DNA of 64,000 nucleotides from Zoroaster sp. YZ-2022 (taxonomy: Eukaryota > Echinodermata > Asteroidea > Forcipulatida > Zoroasteridae): the NCBI GenBank assembly GCA_029582265.1, contig CM055823.1:5270001-5334000 (forward strand). Reading direction: 5' to 3'. The first letter of the stretch is position 1. Each line of letters begins with the position of its first letter. The position numbers were made by a program, and so were the translations under genes. The notes beneath the pieces were generated by a model that searched no databases, was not told the DNA's origin, and worked only from the letters and a program-made list of their open reading frames with translations. Of this stretch, positions 10,911-25,900 are shown one piece after another.

Positions 10911-10927
10911 ATGGAGTGGTTTCTGTC
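10911..10927 (+). CDS. MOB2: MOB2 coding exon 1 (17 nt)
   Basis: ATGGAGTGGTTTCTGTC followed by a strong donor GTAAGTAAA. It encodes MEWFL plus two bases of a Ser codon that exon 2 completes. It is too short for open-frame detection; the assignment rests on the perfect phase match to exon 2 and on similarity to the short N-terminus of vertebrate MOB2. Confidence 0.85.
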
Positions 10928-13900
10928 GTAAGTAAAAGTGGATATTTGGCTTATGCATGGATTTGTTTACAGTGAAATAGGGAGCCGGTAAATTCTTTCA
11001 TGTTTGTGTACGTACGCTGGCTGACATCACCTCCATCAATCCATCTCGTGATCTTGTTCTCCTCTTCCATGACTTCACTTGCCAGTCATGTTCAGTGCCT
11101 CATTCACGTTTCTAAGAGTTATCATTTAGAGGTATTTTTTCTAAACATTGAGCAATTTATAGAGAGATTATGGAAAGAATGTCGTATCCGACCACCACTT
11201 TTTAACTTTAAGGGTTTTTGGAATTTTGTTGCAACTAGGCCTATCGATTTTTGGGAGTACAGAAAGCGAAAACTATCTTTAAAATCCACTTTTATGATGG
11301 TTTTCGGACTTTATTTTCCTTGTAAAAAATCCCCCCTTAAGAAAATAGAAGTAAGGTTTTCAGGTGAAAAATTATTCCTAAACCAATATGCTCAATATTT
11401 ATATCAAATTAAAGGTCTTGATGAAAGAAATACAATGGTTTTTAAATCAAGAAAATCGGACGAGTAGTTTTTGAGGAATCCTGTTTTATTTAATCAAATA
11501 TACAGCATTCGATGAAGCGCGACTGTCCATACACTGTGTACATCCCTAATGACACCAAAACCGTTGAATCAGCCTACACACACCGTGATACACACGCACA
11601 GCGTTCGTGCTCGTTTCCCTCATAAGAGCTTTTGAAAGGGTGTAAAACATACATGTACACTTTCCGCTCAAAACTAAACAAAATTACGGCGCAAAACTTT
11701 CACATATGATAGAAAAGAGGTGTAAAATTCATTCAGACACCGCTCTTACCTTTCAACTTGAAGATTTCACCTCGAAAAAACGGTGTTTACTTTTTATCTC
11801 TTCGTAACTTCGGTTGTAGAGTAGTTATGGAGATCGTGCAAGCATGGGTATGTAAAGGAGCCCTTTGACTCAATAGGGAAACCCGTTTTCATGTCAATCA
11901 CCATGTACTCGGGTGTGGAGACAGCTCCGAAGTGGATGCCCTCAGCAGAGCGCGGCAAATTTTACGCGCCGAATGCGCCCGATCTCGGAACAAGATTTTG
12001 ACAGGTAAAAGTAGTAATATTTTTTTGTTTAAAAATTTTGATGTTTTTTGTTGCGGGCGATGCGCTGTACGTGTGGCGGGCTTCGGTCAAGCATGTACAA
12101 ACTGAAAACCCTAATAGAAGGATCTTAGGAAAGAATGTCGTATCCGGCCACCACTTTTTAAGGGCTTTTTTGGATTTTTTTGCAACCACTAACCAGTTAA
12201 AAAAATCATTCTATCGATTGTTGGTGGTACAGAAAGCGAAAACTATCTTTAAAATCCACTTTTATGATGGTTTTCGGACTTGATTTCCCTTCTAAAAAAA
12301 TCCTCCCCTTCAGAAAATAGAAGGATTCTATTATAGTTGCCACTACGCATGTACAATGACTGTGTTGGTCACTAATTGTGGAGTTTACACGATCACACTG
12401 ACACGACTGAGGAAGTCATCGTATACCAAAAATGCCTGATTTTTCATGAAATAAATATCCTGGAATAATTTGAAGTATATGTCCATCATCATCCGTATGT
12501 TCTCCACCTTACCAGGTAGGTAAGATTACATTATTGGTTATATTTAATGAAAATAGTGGCGGCCAGATACGACATTCTACCCGAGATTATCGAGAGGTTA
12601 TTTATAGGGCATTATCGTCATTGTAACATTATAATTTATATTGTATTAATTTGTAACGTTAGTTCAAATATTATGTGTAGATTACTCAATCCTTGTGACA
12701 ACTCAACCTTAAAATTATAAACTTGACCATCGAGACAATGCAACCTTTGTGACACCTCGACCATTGTGACACCTCGACCGTTGTGACACCTCGACCGTTG
12801 TGACACCTCGACCGTTGTGACAACTCGAACCTTGTGACAACTCGAACCTTGTGACAACTCGAACCTTGTGACAACTCGACCCTTGTGACAACTCGACCCT
12901 TGTGACAACTCGAACCTTGTGACAACTCGAACCTTGTGACAACTATAACCTTGTGACAACATGACCCTTGTGACAACTCGACTCTTTAGTGACAACTCGA
13001 CCCTTGTGACAACTCAAGTCCTCAATGACAACTGGAGTCCTCTGTGACAACTCGACCCTTGTGACAACTCGACCCTTGTGATAACTCGAACCTTGTGACA
13101 ACGCGACCCTTGTGACAATGCGACCCTTGTGGCAACTCGACCCTTGTGACAACTCGAACCTTGTGACAACTCGAACCTTGTGACAACTCGAACCTTGTGA
13201 CAACTCGAACCTTGTGATAACTGAAGTCCTCAATGACAACTGGAGTCCTCTGTGACAACTCGACCCTTGTGACAACTCGACCCTTGTGACAACTCGACCC
13301 TTGTGACAACTTGACTTCTTAGTGACAACTTGACTCCTTTGTGACAACTCAACTCCTTTGTGACAACTTGACTCTTGTAACAACTTGAGTCCTCGGTGAC
13401 AACTCGATTCCTTACTCAACCTGTAGTAGCGCCGGTGGTAAATTAGGCCTTGAATTTCATTCCCACTTTTCCTGACTAAAGGGCATTAGAATATGACTAT
13501 GAGAATGTCTATGGGAACATTTTTAAGGTGCACCAAGGCCAAGAGCAGGGCAACAGAGGCCATGGCCGCCGTGGAATTCCAGGCCTGTATTATAAAGAAT
13601 GCTTAGTTTTATATTTTGAAGTTGATAGCATATGACCTGCAAGAGAACCAACAAACCATATGTATGAATGCTGAATCCCTCGGATGTTTTACTAAGATAC
13701 CCGAGTACCCGTAAACAATTTTGACAAGACACATAAACTACTCCCGAATGTATAAAATAACCAATATGAACACAAGATTCTCTAGAGTCATTATAAATGT
13801 GGACTTACTGTAATAATTTCCCGCCTCTATATTAAAAACGACTCGTAGCATCCACATTCCCCACACATTTTGTCAACAAAAAATCAGAGACTTCCATTTG

Positions 13901-16900
13901 TGTGGCTTAAATGTTCAGTCAAAATTTTCAAAAGTCGTTTACGGGTTACTGGAACCGAAAAATGGAACTGGGTAATGACAGTTTTGGTCGGGTATCCGGA
14001 TACCCAGGTACCCAGATACCCAGGTACCCAGGTACCCAGATACCAGATAAATAATAATAAATAGTGGCTTCTTGTATAGCGCACAAATCCATCACGTAGT
14101 GACGCTCATGGCGCTGAATGAACATTATTACCCCTGTCATCGGGCCAGTTATATCATTCCTAGAACCATCTCGACTCCCTGGGGAGTATGCAGCCCATGC
14201 TGCCAAATCAAACACAATTAATCAAACACAATTACCATCCTCAGGTACCCAGATACCCAGGTACCCAGATACATAGATACCCAGATACACAGATACACAG
14301 ATACACAGATACCCAGAAACCCAGATACGCAGGTACCCAGGTACCCAGATACCCAGATACCAGATACCCAGCACAGCCTTATAACTAAGGCGTAGCTAAG
14401 GGTAGGGGTATTCACCCTATTCATTTCTCAAGTGTAGGCTTACTGCCCTCCCTTTCCCTTACCCCGGATGAATTTGGGCAATTGTTATTAACCTCCTACT
14501 TTAGCTGAACTTTAGTGGCAAGTACATGTAGCTATATGTGACCTGTCACCACAAAATGAGCTTAAAGTCTGAAGTTTAAACAATTGAGTTATTGATATTT
14601 CTGGATTCAGTAGAACAAGAGCTTTCCACCAGAGGGGGATTTGTGGCTTTGTTTCCGTCTTTGTTTCAAGTTGTTTGTCAAAACGCGATAAAAGCTACAG
14701 TTGTACCAACGAAATTGGCCTAAAATTGAAGTTTTTTATTGTCTGATCGAACTGAAAATTTGGAATGCGATATAAGGAGATTTACAAATTTTGCAAATAT
14801 AATAACAAAAAGAAAAATTAGAACGCCCTCCGATTTTTCACTTTTCCTGCTGTACTGTGAAATGGTATAGTGCGACTTTACGCTCATTTCGTTGTAACAG
14901 GTCACATACATGTAGACTTGATTTAAGTCTGAGATCGCAGTTATTTTTGTCTGCATCAGCCACGCAAAATGCCATTTACCGTACTGGCTATCACAGCCCT
15001 AACTCGCGATCTCAGACTTGACCCTCTTGTGTTTGTGGGATATTCATGTATTCATAGCTAAAATTTACATAATAATATGGATGCTAGAGAGATGGCCAAT
15101 CAGGAGGCCACAAAAACGTATTATTAACGGGTTACAATCGCTTAAAAATTTTTCTGTAATATTCATTCAATATTTGTATAGTGCTTGGTACGTAGTATTT
15201 GAAATGTATAGGTAAATTTAATGAGATCTTAGAGTTGTAAAAATACATCCCTTCTCTACAAAAAACGTCTTACCTACAGTTTAAATGGAATCGTTTAGTA
15301 CATCTCCAACTGCATGTAGAAGGTTTAGTTTGAATATTCATGTTATGGAAGGCTTTCCGACCAATCAGATTGTTCCGTCCACTTTTGGACTAATTCGCAA
15401 TAGGGTGTGTACAAACCGACGAACAACATTCCCAAGTCTGTGATCGAAGGTTAATGTCGGAGGTTAATACACAAGAGGGCGCTGTTTAATGTGATACTGC
15501 AGAGCCGTATTGGCTTCAGGCAGACATAAAACCACGATCACAGACTTGGAACCAAGTCTAGTAGGTATAGAGCTCTTAATCAGTCAACTGACTGTTTTGA
15601 CTGTTGACCCAGATGTGCACACAGGGGCATTTTTGACTGGTTTTTACTGTCATTTTGACCACCCTGAGCTAAGCTTGGGCGATAATATCGAATATCGCGA
15701 TACCTTTTTTTATTAAATTATAATATCGAAAACATTTTTATCGGCAAATCATGATTAAAAAATATATATCGTGGTTTTAAAAAATTGCTGTTGTGAGTCG
15801 AGTCAGAAATTCCATGGAAACAAAATTAGAACAGTCTTTTCAGCTTTTGGAAGTGAGAAATAAAAGTGAACTACTTCAGAAGTACATACATGTAGACACT
15901 ATGCAAACGAATTTGTGATTTATTGTGACGCATGGAGAGGGGTATATATATACCTGTGGTTATCGGCGCTAAAGGAATCATGCATGAATGAAAAAGTAAT
16001 TACAATATTATCAATAATTGCGATATATGTTTGCCGATATATCATGGATGAAAAAAATCGATATCGTTCAAGCTTAATTCCCCATATTCTTCTCAGCTCA
16101 TGGCAAATTGTGAATTCATCATCACAATGTGTGAATATTATTCCCTACAATATGGAGATCGGTATGCATAACCTATAGAGTCTCTTCAATACGTGTGGGC
16201 GTTTTGTGTATTAATTTCACGCATAATGTAATACAATCCCAATGCAAATCAGGGGAGCTCGCTGCAGTAAGGTTGAAGGGGAAAATAACCAAATGGTAAT
16301 AATGTAATGTGAAACTTACTACATGTAGGTATTTGTGATAATGTTATCGATCTTCCGTAGGAATAATTTTTTAACCCTCCTACTACATGTATAGCCGAAC
16401 TTTAGTGGCAAATAGCTATAGTGGTCGAAATCCGTCAACTGACTGTTTTGACTCTTGACCCAGGGGCATTTTTGACTTGTTTTGACTGTCATTTTGACCA
16501 CCCTGAGCAATACCAGACAGTGCTTTTACCAGTCAAAAAACGGTCGACTCATTTTGACCTGTGAATGTACATGTACTTTACTATACGTAAGGTTTGACAG
16601 TGTTTGACTTTTAAGTGCACTAGATATACCTTGGCAAGTATATCAACATCTTGACTGTTTTTGACCCTTGTAGCAGTAGGAGGGTTAAAGCTGTGTGGGG
16701 TATCCAGGTACCTGGATACCCGACTGAAACTGTCATTACCCGGTTCCATTTTTTGGTTCCATTTACCCGTAGTGTTGTTACCGCAGGGAGTGTGCCAAGT
16801 TTAACCCTCCTACACATGGAGGCCACTCCGATCCACTAAATTCTGTTATTTAGCAACTTTCAGTATCATTCTAATCATTCATTCATTTTATTTCCACATC

Positions 16901-19900
16901 AATGCAAACAATAAGTAGCAGAAGTACATTCTTGAAATAAGTTAACATACGTGTAAAAGTAGATAAGACTAAACAAAGATGTGGATGGGGTTTGCAAGAA
17001 GCAAAGCTTGTCGGGTGCAAACCCCCTCATATATATTATTTGTGCTCTAAGTTAAATCTAGACTTAAAGCATAAATAATAAAAACAAACATTTTTAGTTA
17101 CAGAAATGAGTACAAATATCAATGAACGAAAGACAATAAACAAAGAAACCTAAGCAAGCAAACAAACATCCCCCAAAAAACAAACAAACGCAAATAATGC
17201 AAAGCGGTGAAACTAGTATATTAAGTTCATGCACTGATAAGGAGTGATAAATAACGAAATAATTTCAGTTTAGAGTGGGGTAACGAAGAATTGATAGAAC
17301 AATGATAATTATGGATGTGTTGGGAACTACTTGTATTTATTTAAAAGAATTTCCTTAAGTTTGTTCTTAAAGGACTTGATATTGTTTAGTTTCCGAAGAG
17401 AATTGTCGAAAGAGTTCCACAGTTTTGGTCCCGTATACTTAGTAGTTCTTTGGGCAAGTGATGAGCGAGTTAAGGGAATGTGGAAAAGGGAGGCCTGGCG
17501 TGTAGAATATGAATGTACCAGTTTATTACTTGTAAACATTGAGGTAAGACATTTTGGTAATTCATTATGTACTAACTGAAACATAAAGCTACCAAGTTGC
17601 AGATTGTATAGATCATTAATTTTTAAGGATTTATGTTTAACAAAGAAAGGATTTGTGTGAGCAAAATAATGAGAATTGTTAACAATGCGCAGGGCTCGTT
17701 TTTGCAAAATAAGCAGTCTGTTGATTGTTGTAGCAGCACTACCCCATGCTAATATACCATAGTTAATATAGGATAAAATTAAGGTGTTATACAGAGAAAA
17801 TAAAATATGATGTGGAAAAAATGCCTTAAGTTTATTAATAATACCCATATTACGGGAAATTATTTTACATAAGTAATCAATGTGGTATTTCCAGGATAAT
17901 TTATTATCAATATATAAGCCTAGGAATTTTACACTATTTGTTAAGTTGATCACCGTATTATCAATACAAATATCTATAGGAAGTACAGTGTGTTTATAGC
18001 ATACAGGTAGTCTTTTTGAGATTTAAGGATAATTTGTTAGATTTTATCCATTCGGAAACAGAACGAAGTTCTGAATTTATGGTATTAACAAGAGTAACAA
18101 TATTTTTATGGCTATAGAATAAATTAGAATCGTCGGCAAATAGAACGTAAGATAGAAGTTTGGACGAACTAGTGATATCATTTATGTAAATTAGAAAAAG
18201 CAGGGGTCCTAGAATTGATCCTAGGGGTTCCCGCATGATAATGTGCGACAGGTGGATATGGTAGAATCGATTGAAACACACTGCTTCCTGTTAGACAGAT
18301 AACTGGTGAACCACTCTTGTGATTTTCCACGAATTCCGTAATGGTTTAATTTATACAGCAAAATGTCATGGTTTAGTGTATCAAATGCTTTAGAGAAATC
18401 AAGAAAGATACCCAAAGTATATTGTGAGTTGTCGATTCCTGTCACTACATTATTAATAAAATGGAGAATTGCATGTGAAGTAGAATGTTTAGCACGAAAC
18501 CCAAATTGATAATTGGAAAGGATATTATGTTTCTGAAGAAAGCCAAGCAGGCGTTCATAAACAACTCTTTCTAAGATTTTCGAAAAGCTTGGAAGAATAG
18601 AAATAGGACGATAATTACTAACATTTTCAGATTCGGTATTTTTAGGGATTGGAATGACTTTTGCAATTTTCATATCGTTTGGAACCACACCGGTAGAGAG
18701 GGAAACGTTAACAATGTAAGTAAAAGGATCGGCAACTGCACTGATAACGTTTTTAATAACAAACGTATTAATAAAGTCTAAGCCACAACTGTTTTTACTA
18801 GCTAGATTATTAACAATATCACAGACCTCTTCTTTAGTAACCGGGTTAAGGAACATAGAGTGGGGATTAGGATCAGAAAGGTAACCAGTGAAATTGGTCT
18901 TGCATCGGGGAATATTATTGGCTAAGTTAGGGCCAATACTAACAAAGTAGTTATTAAAAATGTCAGCCATGGTGGAAGGATCTTTAATTAAGTTTTCATT
19001 GTGAGAGATACCCAGTATTTTCTGAGAGGGACTTTTGTTCAAAACCGAGTTTATAATTTTCCAGGTTTTTTTAATATTATTTTTCTCCTTATGAAATTGA
19101 CAAAAGTAATATTCTTTCTTAGCAACTCTCAGAACATTCGTTAAGACATTTTTATATCTTTTGTAAGCATTGAGATTATCTTCAATACGTTTTTTAAGGT
19201 ACTTACGGTAAAGTCTATTTTTTAGGTTTATCGACTTCAAAAGAGAATCAGAGACCCATGGCAATTTTGGAACGTGTTTGTTGGATTTCATTTTGGTTGT
19301 AGGGAAAGTGCTATTTGCATCATGGATATGATTAAAGATACTAATAAAATTATCATAAGCCAAATTTGGTTCATTTGCATTGAAAACAGATGACCAATCA
19401 GCAGTCCTAAGATCCTGATGCAAAGATTGCAGGTTATCTTTAGTGTACTTACGAGTGTGATTTGTTTTGGGGATGGTAGACTGCAGTTTAGAGATTGGAA
19501 ATGAAGTGGATACAGGAAAGTGGTCAGAAATATCGGATATTAAAATTACAGACCTCGAGGGGGGTAGAATATTTGTAAATATATTATCAATCAGGGTGGC
19601 AGATTTTTTGGAAATTCTAGTGGGTTTATCAATTAAAGGTAAGAATGAATAAGAAAAAATGGTATCCAGAAACTCTCGGGTGGCTGGATTACTATCGTAA
19701 TCTAGCAGATTAATATTAAAATCACCAGTGAGAATACAGTTCTTATTCTCAGAAGCAAGGAGACTAATAGTTTCTTGAAAAATGGACATAAAGTTGTTAT
19801 GTGATGCTTGGGGCGGTTTATAAATAACTCCAAGAACAGTGTTTTTGGTTAAAGGATTTGAAATTTCAACAAAAAGTGATTCCATTGAATTGATGGAATG

Positions 19901-22900
19901 ACTGAGGTCTTGCCTCACCTTGTATTGGATAGCAGAGGAGACATAAAGAGCAACACCGCCTCCTATTTTGTCAGGTCTATTATTGGTAATCAGTTTATAA
20001 TTAGGGAGAGAAAACATGTCTGGAGATGAGTCTTTCAACCAGGTTTCTGAGAGGGCAATTATTGAGAATTTACTTAAAGATTGAAGGCAAAGTTTAAAAT
20101 GATCAAATTTTTAGGGAGACTTCTAATATTAAAGTGAATAATTGAACAGTTTGAATCGGGATATTTGGAAATATTAATGAATTCATCTTCAGCAGAATAA
20201 AGACAATTGTTAACGACAGGGTTGGGATTATTTGGGTCAGGGTTGAGGAGACTATCAAAGTTAGATATACATAGATTAAATGGATTGACGTCATCAGTTG
20301 AATTATGGTACGGGTCATAGGTATGAAACATTGAATTGTAATTTAAGTCGTCAACAACGTTCTGAAAATCATCATTGTCTAGAGAATTAAATGGAAATGA
20401 ATTAGACAAACATACTGGGCAAAGCCAGGGAACATCATTGGTAGATAATTTGTCATATATTCGCATGGGGATAGGGTCGTGCATTTTAAATGAACTCATT
20501 TGTTACAGAAATTACAACATGATCGTAGTTGATTCACCTTAACAGGACGATTACAAGAAACACAGGGGGATTTTATGGGCATTACAGAAAACAAAACTTG
20601 TTAACAATAACAGAAATGAATATATATTGAACAAGGACAATTAAATTAAATTAACATAAACAAAAGCAAATAGAGATAAAGCCAATTGTTACCAAAAAAA
20701 TCATGAATTGGCACCGCATAGAAGGTAAAACAAATCAAATTAATGCAAATTAATGACAATGCAGATGTAATGAGTTAAAGCAAAAAAATAATAACAATGA
20801 TGAATTAAGCAGAGTGGCAGCTGAGTGCTGTCCTTTCCAAGTAATCTTACAAAATATGTGTGCCACCCAAGGCCACTGTAAATGTTTGAACATTAGTATG
20901 GCCTTCAATGTATTGATGGGAGACCACTTTACCCTGCAATCTCAGTGGTGTGACAGTGCACAGAAGGGTAACCATAGGATTAGGAGGCCACTGGCAACAG
21001 CTAATGGCTTGGAGTGGCCTGAATGGGTTGTTTCAAAAATTGCACTAATTGTAGGAGGGTTCTAATGTTGACCATGGCCATAAATTGTGTCAATAATACC
21101 AGATGGAAAGTCCTTTTTCTGTGATAATACCGTCACCATTTTCACGTAGTGACGAATCGGCCCACAGAGCTGGAAATCCTTGTTTTGAGATAATCGCCTT
21201 TGAAGTTGAACTGTTTTTGAAGTCGCAATTTCAAAGACTTTAAACAAGTACGGAAGCATATAACTGCCACGTATACGATAAGCACAAGAGCGGGGATTTT
21301 TTAAATTCATGGTTCGCCATTGTAGGCCTAGGTGACATGAACACTGCATGTATACTGTGTATACTGTAGTCGAATGCAGACTTTATGAAGCTGTGTTTAC
21401 TTAGCGGATTGTGGGTGCATTCAAAGCTAATCTACCTCAAGGGGTTACCCCATTGTTGAAGAAGAAAACAAAATTGTCAAAAGTACATTGCAGAGTAAAC
21501 TAAACCTCTGTGGGGTTTAAAGAGTCGGTATCGTCACTATCAGAGCAGACTTTCAACAGGGCATGGAATCAGTGCCCTAGTTTGATCTTATTACAAAGAC
21601 ATTAATTACACCTTAGACAGAGACATTTCAAGGGATGTTAAGTGGCAAGTACACATGTGGTCAAAATCAGTCAACTGCCTGTTTATGACTGTTGACCCAG
21701 ATGTGCACACTGGGGCATTTTGACAGGTTTTTACTCTCATTTTGACCACCCTGAACAATACCAGACAATGCTTTTACCAGTCAAAAACGGTGGACTCATT
21801 TTGACCTGTAAATGTACTTACATGTACTACACGTAAGGTTTGACAGTGTTCGACTTTTAAGTGCACTACCTTGGCAAGTATCAACATTTTGACTAACCTT
21901 GACCCCTTGCAGTCATATGTAGGAGGGTTAAAACTTTAAAAAAATGTATGTTTTCGGATGAAAACTTTATGAAATCCAAATTTGTTGACATCATTTCTTT
22001 TTTCTTTATGATGAAAGCACTTTATGCTATGGTCCCACAGGAATATTTCAATCTTTCTGTCGAAATATATTTTGATTCTTGTTTTTTTTGTTATTTTTAA
22101 TAATTTCGTCAAAATCTCGTATAAATATCGACAAAATATCTGTTTTCCGTGAGAAAATTTTTATTTTTGTATTTTCTCGACAATTTCGATTCATTTTCGA
22201 TTTTATTTCGACGACTTTTGACTGTTTAGATCATTTCGACTGGCATTTCGACAAAATTCGACTGTTTAGACTGTTTAGATTGATTTCGATTTTTTTTCGA
22301 TTAATTTTCGATTAATAATAATAATAATGTGTGGATTTATATAGCGCACGTATCCACCAACTAAGTGGTGCTCAAGGCGCATTATATTATTATCCCTGCT
22401 CATAAGGCTCATAAATCATTCCTGAAACCATCTCAGCTCCCTGGGGAGTATACAGCTCAATTGCTGCCATTTCTAGCGCATATAGAGCAAACCAACTCTG
22501 CCTTCACAGGTACCCATTTAACCCCTGGGTGGAGAGAAGCAATTATGATTAAGTGTCTTGCTCAAGGATACAAGTGTCACGGCCGTGATTCGAACCCACA
22601 TTCTGTTGCTAACACCAGAACTTGAATCCGGTAAGCTAGACCGCTCGGCCACGACACCTCATGTTTTAAAAAATATTGACAAATGTTCCGATTTATTTCG
22701 ACTGTAATGATTGTTTAGACTATTTAGAGAGTTTAGATTTATTTCGACTGGTTTTCGAACTTTTAGACTGTTAAGACTATTTCGATTTCATTTTCGACAG
22801 TTTCGATAAAATGTCGACAAAATTTCGATAAATTTGATCGAAACTTTATCGAAAAATATTGGTCAGGTTTAATAATTTTCGCTTAATGATTTTTTTTTTC

Positions 22901-25900
22901 GACAAATATCGACAGTTTCGATTTTTTTAGACTCTTTAGACTATTTCGACTTTTCTCGAAAAAAGTTTGTAAAAAATCTAATATCTTGACGAAACACGAT
23001 CTAGAGAGTCGAAATCTCTGTGGGACCATAGCATTAGATTAAATCGTTTTTCAGGAATCTTCCTTTCTGTCAAACCTTCCCTATTACTCCAAATCCATTG
23101 TGTGCATTTCTTAGGCCATTTATTAGGTTTCGGGTCATCGGTTGGCTTCAAAATCAGTGCGGTGACAGCTTTTTTTTTTTTTTTTTTTTTTTTTGTGATC
23201 TTTTTTTTTTTTGGCCAACAGGGAAATATGTGATACATATACCCGGGGACCAAATTTGCCATAAAGTATGTTGGCTAAGAGAGGCCTCACAAATCGGACA
23301 AACGCTCATACCCCTATGTGAAAAATTTGTTTAAAGCACAGCACAGCAGAATTCCAATCGATCCAGCAATTTTGACTCCAATTGGACATCGTTTCATAGC
23401 AAAAAAAAAGAATAAAAATTAAAATAAAAAATGCTGACGTGCAGGTCTGAGGCGTCGCGCCCGGAGACCAGAAACTGGAGATTTTTTGTTGTTGGCCTTG
23501 TGATACAAACATACAGTATGTGAGAGAATTTAATCAGTGTAGAGTGTCGACGCAAATAATCAGTTAATAGCATTTTCACACTGTGTGCTGTGACTGGGGC
23601 TGTGACTCCTGGTACAAGTACGGAGACGTGTATTCAAGTCCAAGTCAGTGGCCTCAGTGTCAAGTCTGGAGTCATGAAGGTGGAATCTGTGAAAAAATTA
23701 AGAGTCATGAATGTATAAATGTCAAGCCCAAGTCAAATCCCTTAACCTTCCTACTGATACATGTAGACCATTTGAAAACATTCAAAATTTCCACTTTTAA
23801 ACTGTTTTTGGATCAAACATCCCTTGAAATATTTCATGACATTATCCCTCCTACTGATAGACCATTTGAAACCATTCAAAATTTCCACTTACCAAAATGC
23901 CCATTGGTTTTGTACACACATGGTGATACCATTGAACAGTGTTCGTAGCAGCAAGCTTTACTACCATTCAAATCCATTCAAATGCATAGAGGGTCCATTG
24001 ATTCACCACTTAGAAGTATCCAAACAAGGTTTTGTATTAGCTGTACTGCCATTTGGAAAGATCCAAACAAGGTTTTGTATTAGCTGACGTACCATTCAAA
24101 ATCATTTGGGGGAATCAATACTGTACACAGTTATTTCGCCATTCAAAACCACAAAACCGAATGGTTTCAAATGGTGGATCAACTTGTATGAAAAAGGTAC
24201 CAAAAGTAGGAGGGTTAAAAGTGAAATATTGACAAGAAATCCAGATACTAGGTTAACCCTCCTACTCGAGCTGCACTTTAGTGGAAAGTTGCTACAGAGG
24301 TCAAAACCAGTCAACTGCCTGTTTTGACTGTTGACCCAAATGTGCACACAAATGTGACTGGCTTTGACTGTCATTTTGACCACCCTGAACAAGAACCAGA
24401 CAATGCTTTTTACCAGTCAAAAACGGTGGACTCATTTTGACCTGTAAATGTACTTACTACACATAAGGTTTGACAGTGTTTGACTTTTAAGTGCACTAGA
24501 TATACCTTGGCAAGTATATCAACATTTTGACTGTTTTTGACCCTTGTAGCAGTAGGAGGGTTAAAGCTGTGTGGGGTATCCAGGTACCCGGATACCCGAC
24601 TGAAACTGTCATTACCCGGTTCCATTTTTTGGTTCCATTTACCCGTAAACGACTTTTTAATCGAAAATTTTGACTGAACATTTAAGCCATACAAATGGAA
24701 GTCTCTGAATTTTTGTTAACTTTTTGTGTGTGGGGAATGGGGGATGCTACGAGTCATTAAAACACAATAAAGGGGGCCACTTTCCTACCGTCACGTTAGC
24801 AGTTTTTCTAATGGTTGTAATTTTTTTTTAAATATATCTGAAACCACCCAAAAAGAATTTCAACATTTGAATAGACATGCATACTTATCCTAAAGATAAT
24901 TTGAGTTGATTATTACTATTATTTTTTTAATTAGCATAAAATTTCCATCAACAAATGGACGGAAAAGTGAGGTAACTTTTTCCGTCCAATTTTTATGGAA
25001 ATTTGAAGGTAAAAAAATAAATTTAAAAATTTAAAAATAAAATAAATCAACTCAAATTAGTTCTAGTATAAGCCTGCATGTCCATTCACATGTTGAAACA
25101 CTTTTTGGTCGGTTTCGGATACTTAAAAAAAAAAAAAAACCATTGGAAAAACTGCTAACGTGACGGATGCAAAGTGGCCCCCTTTATTGTGTTTTATGTC
25201 ATTTTTAATATGCTCGTAGATTTGATTTCCTAAAGTTTAATACACTTCAACACCAAGAAAACATTTCCTTGCTCCTTCAAGAATGAAAATCCAGGCCTGA
25301 CATCTCCGATCTAAGTTCGGAATTGAAACCTGGAATATTGCGCTCAATTATAGTGCGGCGGCTCGATCCGTTCACTGGTTCACTGGTAAAATGTCAAGTG
25401 TTGACACTTAGGCCTGCTTCCAATTAAAGCGACATCTCGTCTTTTCAGAGTGAGTGACATGTCACATCAAAGTATGAGATTTACACAGCTGGAAAGGTCT
25501 TCTGAATGTAATCTTTAAGTCTATTTTTTTTACAGGCCTAGAATTGCATGGAGGTCTTGGCCTCCGTTGTCCTGGTCTTGGTGCCCCTTAAAAATGTTCC
25601 CACAGACATTCTGAAATCTAACGGAAGTGCCTTGTACTCAGGAAAATTGGCTTTGCTCATATAGACTAGCCCTAACCCCTTGGGTATTTTTACTAGAAAG
25701 TATCCTGAATCCACCAAAATCCACCAATTTTGTCACACACAAAATGCTGGTGTCCTGAATCCATCAGAATCCGCCAGTGTAGATATTGGACATATCCTGA
25801 ATCCGCCAAAATCCACCACTAAATTTTTGGTGGATTTTGGCGGATTCAGGATACCATGCTCACATGAAAATTTGTATAGTATGTTGCTGCATAGAATCCA

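Noticed and set aside
11000..11467. 155-codon plus-strand open frame
   Set aside because: It overlaps a dispersed MITE copy and the MOB2 intron, and shows no known domain.
12636..13419. Minus-strand open frames with SCHKGRVVTRVELSQGS repeats
   Set aside because: By-products of the 17-bp minisatellite.
19467..19652. Plus-strand open frame inside the LINE
   Set aside because: Antisense shadow of the endonuclease region.
20905..20935. 5S rRNA-like GATGGGAGACC motif
   Set aside because: Only this short word matches; the rest of the 5S sequence is absent.
22565..22660. tRNA-Leu(CAA) gene on the minus strand
   Set aside because: The T stem is mismatched and the sequence continues into a SINE body and LINE-like tail.
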